Source: Anomaloglossus baeobatrachus
Lineage: Eukaryota > Chordata > Amphibia > Anura > Aromobatidae
Length of the DNA: 64,000 bases
NCBI RefSeq assembly: GCF_048569485.1
Contig: NC_134353.1
Location: 424,075,055-424,139,054 of the forward strand
Reading direction: 5' to 3'
This document shows, in pieces, positions 11,970 to 23,966 of the stretch (positions are counted from its first letter, which is position 1; each line of letters starts with the position of its first letter). Below the pieces are notes generated by a model. The model was not told the origin of the DNA. It saw only the letters and a list, made by a program, of their open reading frames with translations, and ran no database searches. The position numbers and the translations under genes are program-made.

Positions 11970-12657
11970 TGTCAGGACCGGGAGGACTGATGGGCCCAGG
12001 AGGTGGATCCACTGGACCGAGTATCCCACCGGGGGGCAGGGTACACGGCAGCCGGAGCACTGGCGTGGCCGGGACAGGTATAACCAGGTCAGCAGAGTCA
12101 CAAAGTTCTTCAGGACGGTAAGGAAAACAGGCACAGGTACCAGGGAGCAAAGACAAGAAGTCTACAGGACACGGCACCAGGGGGCCTGAGCACCTAGCAC
12201 AAAAGACAAAGCTTCCAGACACGTTGATCAGGCAACGCCCCTATGGAAAGGCCAGTCTTATATATCCAGCACAGCCGTATGTCACATCCTGCTTCAGGTG
12301 TGCTGGGTCCATAAAACCAGGAGAGTGGGCGCGGCCTGGTCCTATACAGAGGCATGAGGCTAATACTCAGAGTCAGACTCATGAGACCAGGAGCAGGACA
12401 CAGGAGAGCACGAGCGGGAGCGGCGGCCATGACCGGTGGACACGTGGAGTGGATCAGTGGGTAAGGAGCAGTGCAATGACGGTGAGGCCGGATCAGTGGG
12501 TACGGAGCGGTGGTGCGATGCAGGTGCGACTGGATCAGTGGGTACAGAGCGGTGGTGCAATGCAGGTACGACTGGATCAAGGGGTATGGAGCGGTGGTGC
12601 GATGCAGGAACCGGCTCAGTGGGTAAGGAGGGCTGCTGGGACACCGGGAGCGTGACA
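11970..12657 (-). repeat. 5' LTR of the young gypsy element
   Basis: 688 bp partner of 9410-10097. The gag start codon lies only about 13 bases inside the internal region, leaving little room for a standard primer-binding site. I could not match the adjoining bases to a tRNA end. Some chromoviruses of the Tf1/sushi type prime themselves, which is one possible explanation. Confidence 0.93.
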
Positions 12658-15600
12658 CATTACAAAGCTATGATTCCTAAACCCTTTCTCCGATTTGGAT
12701 GTGAAAACTCTCATATTGCAGCTGGGAGTGTGCACTTTCAGCCCATATTATATATATAATTGTATTTCTGAACATGTTTTTGTAAACAGCTAAAATAACA
12801 AAACTTGTGTCACTGTCCAAATATTTCTGGACCTAACTGTATGCTCCCAAGCTACAGTGAGTACAGACCAGGAAATCATCTGCAGTGATGCCCAGAACCT
12901 TTGTGACTCAGATTTAGGCCGTGATGACCAAGTTTCTGAGCATAATGTTGGCCCTTATTCACAAACTCTAACACCTGTTGGTAGAGACAATGAGGAACAT
13001 ACTGATGACGATGAGACGCAGATAATAGATTGGGATGACAACTTAAATATTCGGTCAGGGCAGGAAGAGGATATTTTTGAGGGTGAGTGGAGTGCAAACA
13101 CAATGCTTGATGAGGAAGTTCTAGATCCCACCTACTGTCAACCCACAGTCAGGCACTCGAGGAGGTCAACAGAGGCGATGGAGGAGGATTCAACTGACGA
13201 CGAAGTTACCTTGCACCTTCCTGGACAGAGGAGGAGTACTGGTAGCATGTCTACATCTGCATTCTCAGCCACCACTCTGCCTCTGAGCACTAGTCGGGGT
13301 GGCTCAGCAGGTCGCATGTCCTCTAAGCCTTGCCTAGCTTGGTCCTTTTTTGACCTTGCAAAGGATCGCCCAAATCATGTCATCTGTAAAATTTGTCGGG
13401 AATCTGTTAGTAGAGGCCAAAACCACAGCAGTTTGACAACTTCTTCCATGAATCGTCACATGAATACATATCATATGTCCCAGTGGGAAGCTCACCGTGC
13501 TGCAATGCGGCCTAACGGAGCGGACCATCCATCGCCTGCCCCTTCCAGTGCATCCGCGCGCTCTTCATCTTGTAGGACTGTGGGGACAGCTGTCACACCT
13601 GGTTTTCCACGCACACCTTCCACCACTGTAACCGCAACAGACAGTTTACTTGGTAGGTCATCAGTCGGTTTGGAAGGGGAAACAAGTGCGTGTGTACAGC
13701 TCTCTCAGACATCGATAGCACCAACGTTGAATGAAGGCAACATCATGTCTACGCCTGCACTTTCCTCACAAACCTGCATTTTTCCAGGGACACCCTACTC
13801 ACCACCGTCTACACACAGCAGCCAGATCTCTGTCCCTCAGATGTGGACAAATAAAAGGCCATTTCCTGCGACCCATGACAAAGCTAAGAGGTTGACTTTA
13901 TCCTTCTGTAAGCTCTTGGCTACCGAAATGCTGTCTTTCCGCCTGGTGGACACACAGGATTTTAGAGACCTTATGTCTGTCGCTGTGCCCCAGTACCAGA
14001 TGCGCAGTCGCCACTACTTCTCTAAGAAAGGTGTGCCTGCGCTACACCAGCATGTCGCACACAACATCACCGCATCCTTGAGAAACTCTGTGTGTGAATG
14101 GGTACATTTCACCACCGATATTTGGACCAGTAAGCATGGACAGGGACGTTACATGTCGCTGACTGGGCACTGGGTAACTATGGTGATAGATGGTGAATGG
14201 TCTGCTGCACGAGTCTTGCCGTCCCCAGGACTTGTGCGTCAATCCTCTGTCTGTCCAAGTTCCTCCGCTGCTTCTGCCTCCTCAACCTCGTCTGGGTCCT
14301 CCACCTCCGCCCCAAGCCTCCCTGGTCAGGCCACCAGCGTTGTAACTGCGCAGAAGGAATCACACACCCCTCATTACTATGCTGGCAGCAGAGCGCAACG
14401 GTATCAGGCGGTCTTTATCTTGAAATGTCTTGGAAATAAGAGTCACACAGCGGCTGAGTTGTGGGCAGCTCTGGAGACTGAGTTTGGTAAATGGTTGTCT
14501 CCACTCAACCTGCAGCCTGGTAAGGCCGTGTGCGATAATGCTGCAAACCTGGGAGCGGCCCTTCGCCTGGGCAAGGTGACACACGTGCCTTGTATGGCTC
14601 ACGTGTTGAACCTTGTTTTCCAGCAATTTTTAACACACTATTCCGGCCTAGATGGCCTTCTGAACAAGGCATGAAAGCTGTCTGCTCATTTTCGTCGTTC
14701 AATCGCCGCAGCTGAGCGACTTGCATCGCTCCAGAAGTCTTTCGGCCTGCCGGTTCATTGCCTGAACTGCAATGTGCCGACACACTGGAATTCTACTCTC
14801 CACATGTTACAGTGACTGTGGCAGCACCGCCGAGCACTGGAGCAATACGTCATGACGTATAGCCTGGGCCAACGAGATGCAGAGGTGGGGCAGATCACCC
14901 TGATGGAGTGGTCTCAGATGAAGGCCCTATGCACCCTTCTGCACAGTTTCGACAGGGCGACGAATATGTTTAGCGCTGACAATGCCATTATCAGCATGAC
15001 AATTCCAGTCATTTACATGCTGGAGCACACGCTAAACACTATTCGGAGTCAGGGGGTGGGACAACAGGAAGGGGAGGAACTACAGGAGGATTCATATGCG
15101 CAAGGGACAACAACATCACCAAGGTCCAGACGTTCATCATCACCAAGGCGGCAGGCATGGGACCATGGGGGACAGGGATCAACAAGGGCGCATGGTAGCA
15201 GGCGAAATGTTGAGGAAAGTGCAGGAGAACATGAAGAAATGGAGGACAAACTGTCCATGGACATGGAAGACTCAGCGGATGAGGGAGACCTTGGTCAAAT
15301 TTCTGTTGAAAGAGGTTAGGGGGAGATGTCAGAGGAAGAAAGAACGGTTAGCACCTCTATGCAACAAACACGGCGTGGACTTGGTCCGCATGGCTGCGCA
15401 AGACACATGAGTGCCTTCTTGCTGCACTACCTCCAACATGACCCTCATATTGTCAAAATTAGAAGTGATGATGACTACTGACTTGCCACACTTAGATCCC
15501 CGGTACAAGTCCAAATTTTGTGACATAATTCCAGCCATAGAAAGGGACGCACGTATGCAGGAGTATCAGCAGAAGCTGTTACTCGATCTTAGCTCGGCTT

Positions 15601-15814
15601 TTCCACCAAACAACCGTGGTGCACGGAGTGAATCTCCCAGGAGTATCACCAAATGAACATCGATGCCAAGACTTTGCAAATGGAGCCTTACTCATTTTGG
15701 GCTTCAAATCTTGAAAAATGGCCAGAGCTCTCCACTTACGCCTTGGAGATCTTGTCGGTCCAGCTGCAAGCGTTGTCTCAGAACGTGTCTTCAGTGCTGC
15801 TGGGTGTGTGCTGA

Positions 15815-17043
15815 TGTGACGCCTTGGACCCCAGGGGTTACAGAATAACACCACATACACACACACCCCCTCCCCTAGTAGGGAACACCCGTCAAACAAA
15901 AACCCTTGTTGCCTTCCTCCAGGGTCTGATGTCCACACCAGGTGGGGCGGAGCCAGCGGTTTGCCACCCACCAAGGAGTTCACAGGCCTGGAGGCGGGAA
16001 AAGTAGTCAGTCAAGAAAGGGAGTCAAGTGCAGCAGTTGAGTGGAGGAGTGGAGTTTAGGAGGTTGAAGTGGAGAGACTGTGTGTGTCTGGGTCGGAGCC
16101 CAGGCACAATCAGCAAGGTCGGCAGACGGTGGTGGCCGTCTGCAGGAGTTAGTGGAAGTCTGCGGAACCGTAGGACCGGGGTCGGGCGGTGGCCCGCCAG
16201 TACCGAACCGGGGAGCGGAGTGAAGCTAAGCACCAAGGCAGGGTACTCAGACCCTGACTAGGCTCGGAAGCCAACATAACGGTCAAATTCTCTGCTTGCG
16301 GTCTGGACCTCAGGGGTTCATTCCCACCCAAGTCCCGTCAGAAGGCAACAGCCCAACCCGTCCGGATAAGAGTCACCGCCAACGGCCAGAGATCCAGGGG
16401 CCAGCGCCTGCGGGCAAAACGGGCTCTCCCGACACGTACAAGCCGGGGAGCGGACCACCCGAGGGAATCCATAGGGGTCAAACACTTACAAACATGTGCA
16501 GGGAAAGACAGCCGCCATCAACCCGTCCGGGGAGAGTGAAGACGCCGCAGCCGGCTGCGGGCCCCGTCCATCCAGCCGTTTGGTTTACCAGAGACTCTGT
16601 TATTGACTACCTGAGTGAGTACATCAGTGCCATCCGGCACAGCGCTGCAATGTACCGCTGACCCCGCATCCGCGCTTCCTCCCCGCATCGGCACCTGCAC
16701 CTATCCCCTACCCATCAACATCCACCCTCCCAACCGGGGCCCCGGGACCAACAGCCCCTACCCACGGAGGGGCCAACACCTCAGCTGCTCCCCGCCATTG
16801 CTCCCGGGAACCCCCGTCATCAGCAGCGGTGGTGCCCACCATCACCACAACCCCGTGGGTGGCGTCACAACCGACATCCCACCACCAAACCTCCCCCTTT
16901 CCACTTGTGGGCGAGGAGGCGCTGCTCGAGCCCCGGGTCCGGCCCCGTGTTCGAGCCACCGAGGAGCAGAAGCACCGGACCCGAGCGCCAGCGAATTCCC
17001 CAAGGCGAGCAGCGTTCCCCAAAACCCGTCTCCGCCCGTGACA
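15815..17043 (+). mobile_element. Solo LTR of a gypsy-type element in the hAT gene
   Basis: Begins TGTGACGCC and ends CCCGTGACA, flanked by CTGA on both sides (15811-15814, 17044-17047). hAT copy 2 has the uninterrupted sequence GTGTGCTGACAGATAAG near 34705, a clear empty site. Its ends match the LTR family at 42260-43479 and resemble 20050-21201. Length is 1,229 bp with no internal region, as left by recombination between two LTRs. Confidence 0.9.
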
Positions 17044-17099
17044 CTGACAGATAAGTGCACGCGTCTTTCCAGTGACAATGTGGACAGACTAACGTTCAT

Positions 17100-19110
17100 C
17101 AAAATCAACAAGTCATGGATCCGCAAGGAATTTACTACCCCTGTGTCATCCTGGGGAGAGTAAATGCTTGTGTATTTTGAATGTGCTTGATGCAAATCTA
17201 CCTGTCAAGTGTACAACTGGGGCACAAGTTGCTGCCACTGAAGGGGTGTCTGTGTGGCCCAATTTTTGGAAAAAAGGGAGACTCTGCTTGGAGTAACCCT
17301 TGCTGTGTTTTTCAAAAGGAACCCAGATGAACAAGTCATGCTTCAGCAAAGACTTTGCTACCTACCCCGGTGTCATCCTGGGGACGGTTAAGTATGGCGT
17401 ATTTTTGAATGTGCTTGATGCAAATCCACCTGTGAAGTGTACAACTGGGACACAAGTGCTGCCACTGAAGGAGGTGTCTGTGTGGCCCAATTTTTGGAAA
17501 AAGGGAGACTCTGCTTGGAGTAACCCTTGCTTACAGTGTTTCTAAAAATGATCCAAGATGAACAGATCTGAGATCAGGAAAAACTTTGCTACCTACCCCG
17601 GTGTCATCCTGGGGACGGTAAAGGATGGCGTATTTTTGAATGTGCTTGATGAAAATCTACCTGTGAAGTGTACAACTGGGGCACAAGTGCTGCCACTGAA
17701 GGGGTGTCTGTGTGGCCCAATTTTTGGAAAAAAGGGAGACTCTGCTTGGAGTAACCGTTGCTGTGTTTTTAAAAAGGAGCCAAGATGAACAAGTCATGGT
17801 TCAGCAAAGACTTTGCTACCTACCCCGGTGTCATCCTGGGGACGGTTAAGGATGGCGTATTTTTGAATGTGCTTTATGCAAATCTAGCTGTGAAGTGTAC
17901 AACTGGGGCACAAGTGCTGCCAATGAAGGGGTGTCTGTGTGGCCCAATTTTTGGAAAAAAGGGAGACTCTGCTTGGAGTAACCCTTGCTGTGTTTTTTAA
18001 AAAGGAGCCAAGATGAACAAGTCATGGTTTAGCAAAGACTTTGCTACCTACCCTGGTGTCATCCTGGGGACGGTTAAGTATGGCGTATTTTTGAATGTGC
18101 TTGATGCAAATTTACCTGTGAAGTGTACAACTGGGGCACAAGTGCTGCCACTGAAGGGGTGTCTGTGTGGCCCAATTTTTGGAAAAAAGGGAGACTCTGC
18201 TTGAAGTAACCCTTGCTGTGTTTTTAAAAAGGAGCCAAGATGAACAAGTCATGGTTCAGCAAAGACTTTGCTACCTACCCCGGTGTCATCCTGGGGACGG
18301 TTAAGGATGGCGTATTTTTGAATGTGCTTGATGCAAATCTACCTGTGAAGTGTACAACTGGGGCACAAGTGCTGCCACTGAAGGGGTGTCTGTGTGGCCC
18401 AATTTTTGGAAAAAAGGGAGACTCTGCTTGGAGTAATCCTTGCTGTGTTTTTAAAAAGGAGCCAAGATGAACAAGTCATGGTTCAGCAAAGACTTTGCTA
18501 CCTACCCCGGTGTCATTGATGGCGTATTTTTGAATGTGCTTGATGCAAATCTACCTGTGAAGTGTACAACTGGGGCACAAGTGCTGCCACTGAAGGGGTG
18601 TCTGTGTGGCCCAATTTTTGGAAAAAAGGGAGACTCTGCTTGGAGTAACCCTTGCTGTGTTTTTAAAAAGGAGCCAAGATGAACAAGTCATGGTTCAGCA
18701 AAGACTTTGCTACCTACCCCGGTGTCATCCTGGGGACGGTTAAGGATGGCGTATTTTTAAATGTGCTTGATGCAAATCTAGCTGTGAAGTGTACGACTGG
18801 GGCACAAGTGCTGCCACTGAAGGGGTGTCCGTGTGGCCCAATTTTTGGAAAAAAGGGAGACTCCGCTTGGAGTAACCCTTGTTTACAGTGTTTCTAAAAA
18901 TGATCCAAGATGAACAGATCTGGGATCAGGAAAAACTTTGCTACCTACCCCGGTGTCATCCTGGGGACGGTTAAGGATGACGTATTTTTGAATGTGCTTG
19001 ATGCAAATCTAACTGGGAAGTGTACAAATGGGGCACAAGTGCTGCCACTGAAGAAGGTGTCTGTGTGGCCCAATTTTTGGAAAAAAGGGAGACTCCGCTT
19101 GGAGTCACCT
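17100..19110. repeat. 228 bp tandem array, 3' side of hAT copy 1
   Basis: Nine units start near 17107, 17328, 17560, 17785, 18013, 18240, 18467, 18679 and 18910. Each carries AACAAGTCATGG (or AACAGATCTGGG), TACCCCGGTGTCATCCTGGG and GTGTACAACTGGGGCACAAG. The unit at 18467 is about 15 bases short. The first unit overlaps the distal end of the transposase region. Each unit holds an open frame of about 70 codons. The period is not fixed to a multiple of three, so a fused protein is not maintained. Confidence 0.93.
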
Positions 19111-19445
19111 TACGGTGTTTTACATGATTTTAGAAGGGCGTGCCATGCCTATATCTGTGTCTCGTCCTCTTTTTCCTTGTAACGCTGTTTTGTTTTAGCA
19201 TGAGAATTTGTTCTTGTCACTTTCCCATGTGTTTGTGTTGTGTTGTGAGTTGTTTGTCACCTTTTGGACACCTTTGAGGGTGTTTTCTAGGTGTTTTTAT
19301 GTGTTTGTGATTGCCTTCCATTGTTTCCTATGGGTTTCGAGTGGTTCGCCAAACGGGTTCGCCGAACCAAACTCGAACAAGACCTCCGTTCGGAGAACCA
19401 AGCTCGAGCCGAACCGCGACCGGTTCACTCATATCTAGTAAGCAG

Positions 19446-21201
19446 TGACCCACGCCCCTATGTTCCCCAGGAACCGGCCGTCCCGGCTGAGGGGTCTGGC
19501 CTGCCCCCGTCCTCCACGTCGCCTTCCTCTTCACCCGTGTCCGCGGCCAGTGCCCCGATCGACCCGCAACCCCAATCAGCGGTAGTAGAACCCGTCTTGT
19601 CTATGGAGGACCCAACAGCAGGGACTCGCTTGCACCACCGATCTGGCACCCATCCCGGGAGTCGGCCGAGGCCAAGTCACCAGCAAAACCAGTGGTTAAC
19701 CTCTAGGCCAAGGGTTCCGGACCGTGGAACTCTTGGGGTGGACTGGCGGGTAAGGGAGTTTTACCCGGACATTCTGGACACCCACAGGAACTTGGGACGG
19801 TGTGACACCTGTGACTAGCGGAGGCACCGAGGGTGGGTTCAGGTGTTTTGGGTAGCATGTGAAAGGGAAGAAGGAGATGATGTTTATTTGTTCCTTGCAA
19901 CGCTTAAGTGATGTGCCTCCCGTAAGGGACGAAACGTTTTAAAATGTTTTTCAATGTTTTTTTGTTACCTTTTCTAATTTCAGTAGCAAAAAAAATAAAT
20001 GTCAGTGGCCGGACAGCCTGAGGACGGGCTGTATTCAACCAAGGGGGAGTGTGACGCCCTGGCAAAACCAGGTAGTCACAAAAGTGTCCACCCTCCTTAT
20101 TACCACCAAAAACCCGCACCCAGGTACAACACACAACCATTAAAGCTTAGCCACCCCCTCATGATAATAAGGACACACCAGTGAGCGGGATCAGGCGGAT
20201 GAGAGCGCCCACCTAGGGGTCCTGAGGTGTCAGGGGTGGGAACACGACAGTTCGAGAACAGTTCAAGTTGGAGTTGAGTTCTGACATTTGGAGCTGACAG
20301 TTCAAGTGTAGTGGAGAGGAAGTGAAGTACAGACTGAGAAGAGTAGTCAGGGGTAGGGGCCCTTGGACTACCCGGCTAGGTGGCAGACAGTAAACAGGGC
20401 CACAGGCGATGGAGATCCGGTCGTGGGAGACCTTAAGTGGACCGCGGCAGGGTTGTAGCCTGCTGGTGCCGACAGTGGGAATCCGGTCCGGAGGCCGTGC
20501 ACAGACGGGGTACCTGAACCTAGGATGAGGAAGGTTGCAAGCCACTTGTTCATCAACCAGCATAGTACGAGGTTTCAGGCCTTGTTCTTCAGAAGCCCAG
20601 AGAGCGAAACGGAAGCCCAATGCGGGGGATAGGGTGTCCGTCAGAACACACAGAAATCCCAAGGGTCGGATTTCGCGGGCCACAGCTCCCAAAAATACAC
20701 AGTACCGTGAGTGGACTTCCCCGTTCCATGTGGAGTCATCCCACAGAAGAGACAAACACAGAGTTCAGGAGGAAGGGACATCTGTTTACTACACCCGGGT
20801 ATGGGACCTGAATACACCCCCTAATGGCAAGCAGTCACTGGCAACTTGGTTTACCACTGGACTTGTGTGAGATTACTGAACTGTGAGTACACCATTAATC
20901 CCCGGTCCAACTGGCACGCCACCTCCAGCAGCCATTACTCCCGTGGAGGAGATCCCATCTTGCTGCCCCCGCTCCATCAGTCCCGGGCGCCCCATCACCA
21001 GGCAGCGGCGGTGTCACCATCCCTCACCGCAACCCACGGGTGGCATCACCAACACAACAAATCGACTGTAAATATCCCCTCTTCCGACGGTTATGAGTAC
21101 GGATGGCCGTGCGAGCCCGGGTCCGGTCACCACTCGAGCCACAGCAGCGAACCCGGATCCGAGCGGCCCCAGAAGCGGCAGCAGCCCCCGCCCGCAACAC
21201 A
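19446..21201 (+). mobile_element. 3' part of a gypsy element: internal tail plus LTR
   Basis: The LTR is taken as 20050-21201. It begins TGTGACGCCCTGG straight after the purine-rich AAGGGGGAG and ends near GCAACACA. Upstream sequence (19446-20049) has a proline-rich open stretch like the tail region of the related minus-strand element at 43480-44158. The element is broken; its 5' part is not next to it because hAT copy 1 abuts here. Confidence 0.75.
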
Positions 21202-21465
21202 CTTAACAAATCTGAGTTTTTATGTTGTCGTTCTAACTGTTCTGTCTCTCTATAGAAATATGTCACCACATCTTTTCTTGATTTGTTAAGATATTAACAG
21301 ATGGAGATAATTTAACCCCGAATGACCGCTTTGTGTGCTTCCCAGACTGTGGGGAAAGGGGTGTCATCCTGAGTGTTAGTCTCAAAGTAGTTTTCTATAG
21401 CAGACGAAATGCGTGCTTTGTATGGCTGATGTGACATGATCGATTTGTTTAATCTCCATTTTTGT
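21202..21465 (-). pseudogene. L1/Tx1-type LINE ORF2 fragment
   Basis: Read on the minus strand from about 21460 downward, the translation runs WRLNKSIMSHQP, then AIENYFETNTQDDTPFPTVW and EAHKAVIRG, followed by a stop. This is the conserved linker between the endonuclease and reverse transcriptase of L1-clade ORF2 proteins (pattern WRLN...YF..N...ATVWEA.KAVIRG). More stops follow toward 21202. The piece is short and its limits are set by loss of similarity; no poly-A tail or target duplication was found. It is too broken to appear as an open frame. Confidence 0.8.
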
Positions 21466-22234
21466 TTTCCCTGCAGAGAGGTTCTGACTAGCAGTAAGGA
21501 ATAGTCGGAGTAAATACTGGGGAGGATTTTAGCCTCCTACACATTTAAGAATACTAGAAATGGGAATAATATATGTCACAATACCTCTGTGCAGAGCATC
21601 TTGCAGACTTGAAGATACTCTACTGCCTTTTCCTGGATTACAGACCTGGCAGTGACATTATTCTTTTATGCAAAGCATCATGCCTTTAGAGATGCACTGC
21701 TGCGCTTTCCTGAGTTACTGAGCTAGCAGTTTGACTGACAGCGCAGGATTCCATGTTGGTGCTGATTACTCAGGTATTCCACCTTCTTGGTAATTGCTCA
21801 GGCTTCTTTACAGTGCATGCTCGCCCAGAACCTTGCCAGTTGTATTCTCTGGTTCTGCAGTTGTGCTGTTGGCTTGTGCCTCTGCTAGTGTTCTGATCGT
21901 TGTTTTCTGACCCATGACTGTTATTTGACTCCTCTCTGTCCGCTCCCTGTTCCTGTCGTTACCGTCTGCCTTTTGACCTAGGACCATTACCTTACTACAT
22001 CTCTGCTTTCTCCCTGAACTTATTACATGCTCTCCTGGATTTCTGACCCTCAGATATTAACCTGACTACACCCCTGTTTACTCCTTGTGCTCATGCATGT
22101 CTTCCCGTTACCAGAACCCGGCTTTCATGACTACTCTTCCATCCATACTTCCTGTACGTAGTGTCAGGCATTACAGTATATAGTCGATACGACTATAAGA
22201 AGCTTTTGCTCGACCATAATAGGAATCATCCTGT
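21466..22234. other. Repeat-like DNA with no gene
   Basis: Contains pyrimidine-rich text with repeated CTGACTAC/CCTGTT-type words (about 21900-22100) that resembles LTR-element leader DNA, but I cannot define ends. No open frame looks real. Confidence 0.35.
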
Positions 22235-23966
22235 TGTTACGAATCGGCGCCACCATAGCCGCAAGCAGCCTGCTGCGGTTCCAGTTGCGCCCAGGCGCCG
22301 GCTGCCATTTTTGTCCGTGCCTCGGGTCGTCCAGCTGGCTGCTTCCTCCTCCACGTCTAAGTGTGGAGATGTGGCTAGTGCGTATGTGCGTGCCGATTTA
22401 CCCCAGCCAGAGCCAAAGTCCAGTGTTTCGCCTAGTGAACATGCTCAGCCTGACTGTGCCATTCCTGAGGCTGAGTCCTCAGTTCAGGCTACTGAGAATG
22501 CTCCTACACTTAGTGCGAAGAGGCTCTTTGCACACGTACTTGGACATCGTGCCATGTCTAAGTCCTGTGTTGTGCATACTGAGCATGCTCGGGCAGATAG
22601 TCTGATTTCTGAGACTGTTGTTCAGGCTACTGAGCATGCTCAGGCACTTAGTGCTTCATAGGCTAGTTCCGGTAAGGACCTCACTGGGCATGTCCATGAG
22701 GTGGCAGGCTTTGATAGGCCGACACATATCAGGTGTCCTGATGATGTGACCTATCCGGACTTGCTCGCGGAGGCCCACCCCTATGACACAGCACCTTGTG
22801 AAGATGTAATTTACCCTCTCACTGTATATGCTGTGATACTATGTCATGATATGTATATTTCCCTGGTTGTATTAGTTGTAATTCATGTATTTTCTTGGGG
22901 GAGCTACTGGTCTCAATGTGTCTCTCTCATACAATTGTAGTCTTGGCATCTAATGTGATTATGTAAATAGCCTGTCCTCTTCTTTCCAGAGTTGTGTATC
23001 TAATCTGTAATTGCATTGGCCAGTGAAGGAATAGTCATTGTTCTTTACAGCAGGGGATCCCTTCATCTACTGTGGCTGGCAGACATATTGGAGCCCTGTG
23101 ATGGACCAAACCATTGATGATAGGATGTGTGACCCCTACCCCCTGAACAAACATGGTGGGCTGGTCAAGCAGCACTGACAATGCATTTCCCTTTTTGTAA
23201 CTTCAGAGTGAGCTGAAACTTGAAGAGAGCAGGAGCCCCAGCCTGGGTGGCTGTGGACACGGACGGAGCTAGGCCTGTGTGGCGGCCCGTGGGATTGTGT
23301 GGAACTCTTTGGACTACTGTAAGGACGATTGCTTTGTTATCCGGTCCGAGGATTGTCGGGAAGGGCCCCCGAATCTGTTTTATGTGGACTAATCGTGTGC
23401 TGTTCCTGTATTCCTGTTAGTAAACCTGTTGGATCATCCTCGGCCTGTTGTCTCTCTTTGCTCTGATGTACAGCCCGTCACACACCTTACCAATGGTCGT
23501 CAGACGATGACTGGTGAGATGTTTGGGGGGTGGCAGCCATGAGGTCATCAGTGACGTGGCGGTTCCGGATAGGCCCCTGGTGATGTCGCTGATGACGTGG
23601 CACTTCGCTATTGGACCCTGGAGGAGCCATTGTGGTGCACCCTGTGTTTAAGGCGGACCCAGGTTATAAAAGGGGCTGGAGACAACATGGAGGTGCGCAG
23701 CCTTCACATTTGCTCAGAAAGAGCACACCTCCATGTTAGAGCCCATTGCGGTCTCAGCCTATTAGATTGGAAGCAGTAGGTAGGGATAGGCGTCTGGTGT
23801 CAGCCACATCAAGACACCCGTGGCTGGGCACGATAGGGTCAGGCGTCGCACTTCCCTCCTCCTGTCCAGTCCTGCTAGTGTAGACCAGTGGAGTTAACTG
23901 GGCTGCGGCTGCTACGCCACCTGTCCGGTTGTGCCCACTATGCGCATAGACAGCGTACCCCAGGAC
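22235..23966 (+). mobile_element. LTR of the 47790-type gypsy family, cut by another LTR and by hAT copy 3
   Basis: Begins TGTTACGAATCGGCGCC, matching the LTR start at 47790, and follows that LTR through the GAGCATGCTC-rich part to CAGCGTACCCCAGGAC, where hAT copy 3 begins. A different solo LTR (22797-23482) is nested inside. No internal region is present here. It is clearly older than the two insertions it carries. Confidence 0.85.
22797..23482 (+). mobile_element. Nested solo LTR, second family
   Basis: Begins TGTGAAGATG and ends CCCGTCACA, with a perfect 5-bp duplication CACCT on each side (22792-22796, 23483-23487). Compared with the uninterrupted LTR at 47790-49448, the host sequence continues normally on both sides. 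686 bp. Confidence 0.88.

Larger units (their letters stand above)
9410..12657 (-). mobile_element. Ty3/gypsy (chromovirus-like) LTR element, young and non-autonomous
   Basis: Two 688-bp LTRs begin TGTCAGG and end GTGACA. They read the same along their length, which implies a very recent insertion. The 5-bp target duplication CATTA is perfect (9405-9409 and 12658-12662). The element lies on the minus strand inside the Tc1 element. Visible parts are gag, an aspartic protease, a chromodomain-like tail and a polypurine tract. I see no reverse transcriptase or integrase core between the LTRs, so it is a broken, dependent copy that nevertheless moved recently. Confidence 0.93.
7935..12839 (-). mobile_element. 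Tc1/mariner element in hAT copy 1, itself carrying a gypsy insertion
   Basis: Perfect terminal inverted repeats of at least 33 bases start CAGTTAGGTCCAGAAATATT and are flanked by TA on both sides (7933-7934, 12840-12841). hAT copy 2 lacks this insertion at the matching place near 31572, so an empty site is available. Without the nested gypsy element and its duplicated target, the element would be about 1.65 kb, the usual Tc1 size. The transposase is on the minus strand and is uninterrupted; the gypsy element landed between the transposase start and the right inverted repeat. Confidence 0.95.
7467..15810 (+). pseudogene. hAT transposase with BED zinc finger, copy 1 (broken)
   Basis: The first part (7467-7932) encodes a basic N-terminus followed by a Ser/Thr-rich stretch. 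The frame resumes after the Tc1 insertion and stays open from 12857 to 14674. It includes a BED-type finger (near 13370-13490, motif VICKICRES then MNRHMNTYH), the hAT core motif DIWTSKHGQGRYMSLTGHW (near 14115) and CMAHVLNLV (near 14593). A stop near 14672 and more beyond break the rest. Homologous fragments continue to about 15810, including DPRYKSKFCD and the hAT dimerisation region ending SERVFSAAG. The family cuts DNA at hAT ends in the nucleus. Start chosen: MDNLVAIKMSGK at 7467; the inner M at 7491 is equally plausible. Best comparison is copy 2 (31105-34751). Confidence 0.85.
3570..19437 (+). mobile_element. Large hAT transposon, copy 1 (5' terminus missing)
   Basis: Order of parts: 28-unit 133 bp array, BED-finger hAT transposase gene, 228 bp array, then a 3' terminus ending ...CTCATATCTA at 19437. 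The 3' end matches that of hAT copy 2 (...CTCATCTCTA at 40665). The typical 5' terminus TAGAGTTGAGCG is not found in front of the array. The gene is interrupted by a Tc1 element (7935-12839) and a solo LTR (15815-17043). hAT elements move by cut and paste and make 8-bp target duplications; the left half of that test cannot be made here because the end is lost. Confidence 0.8.
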
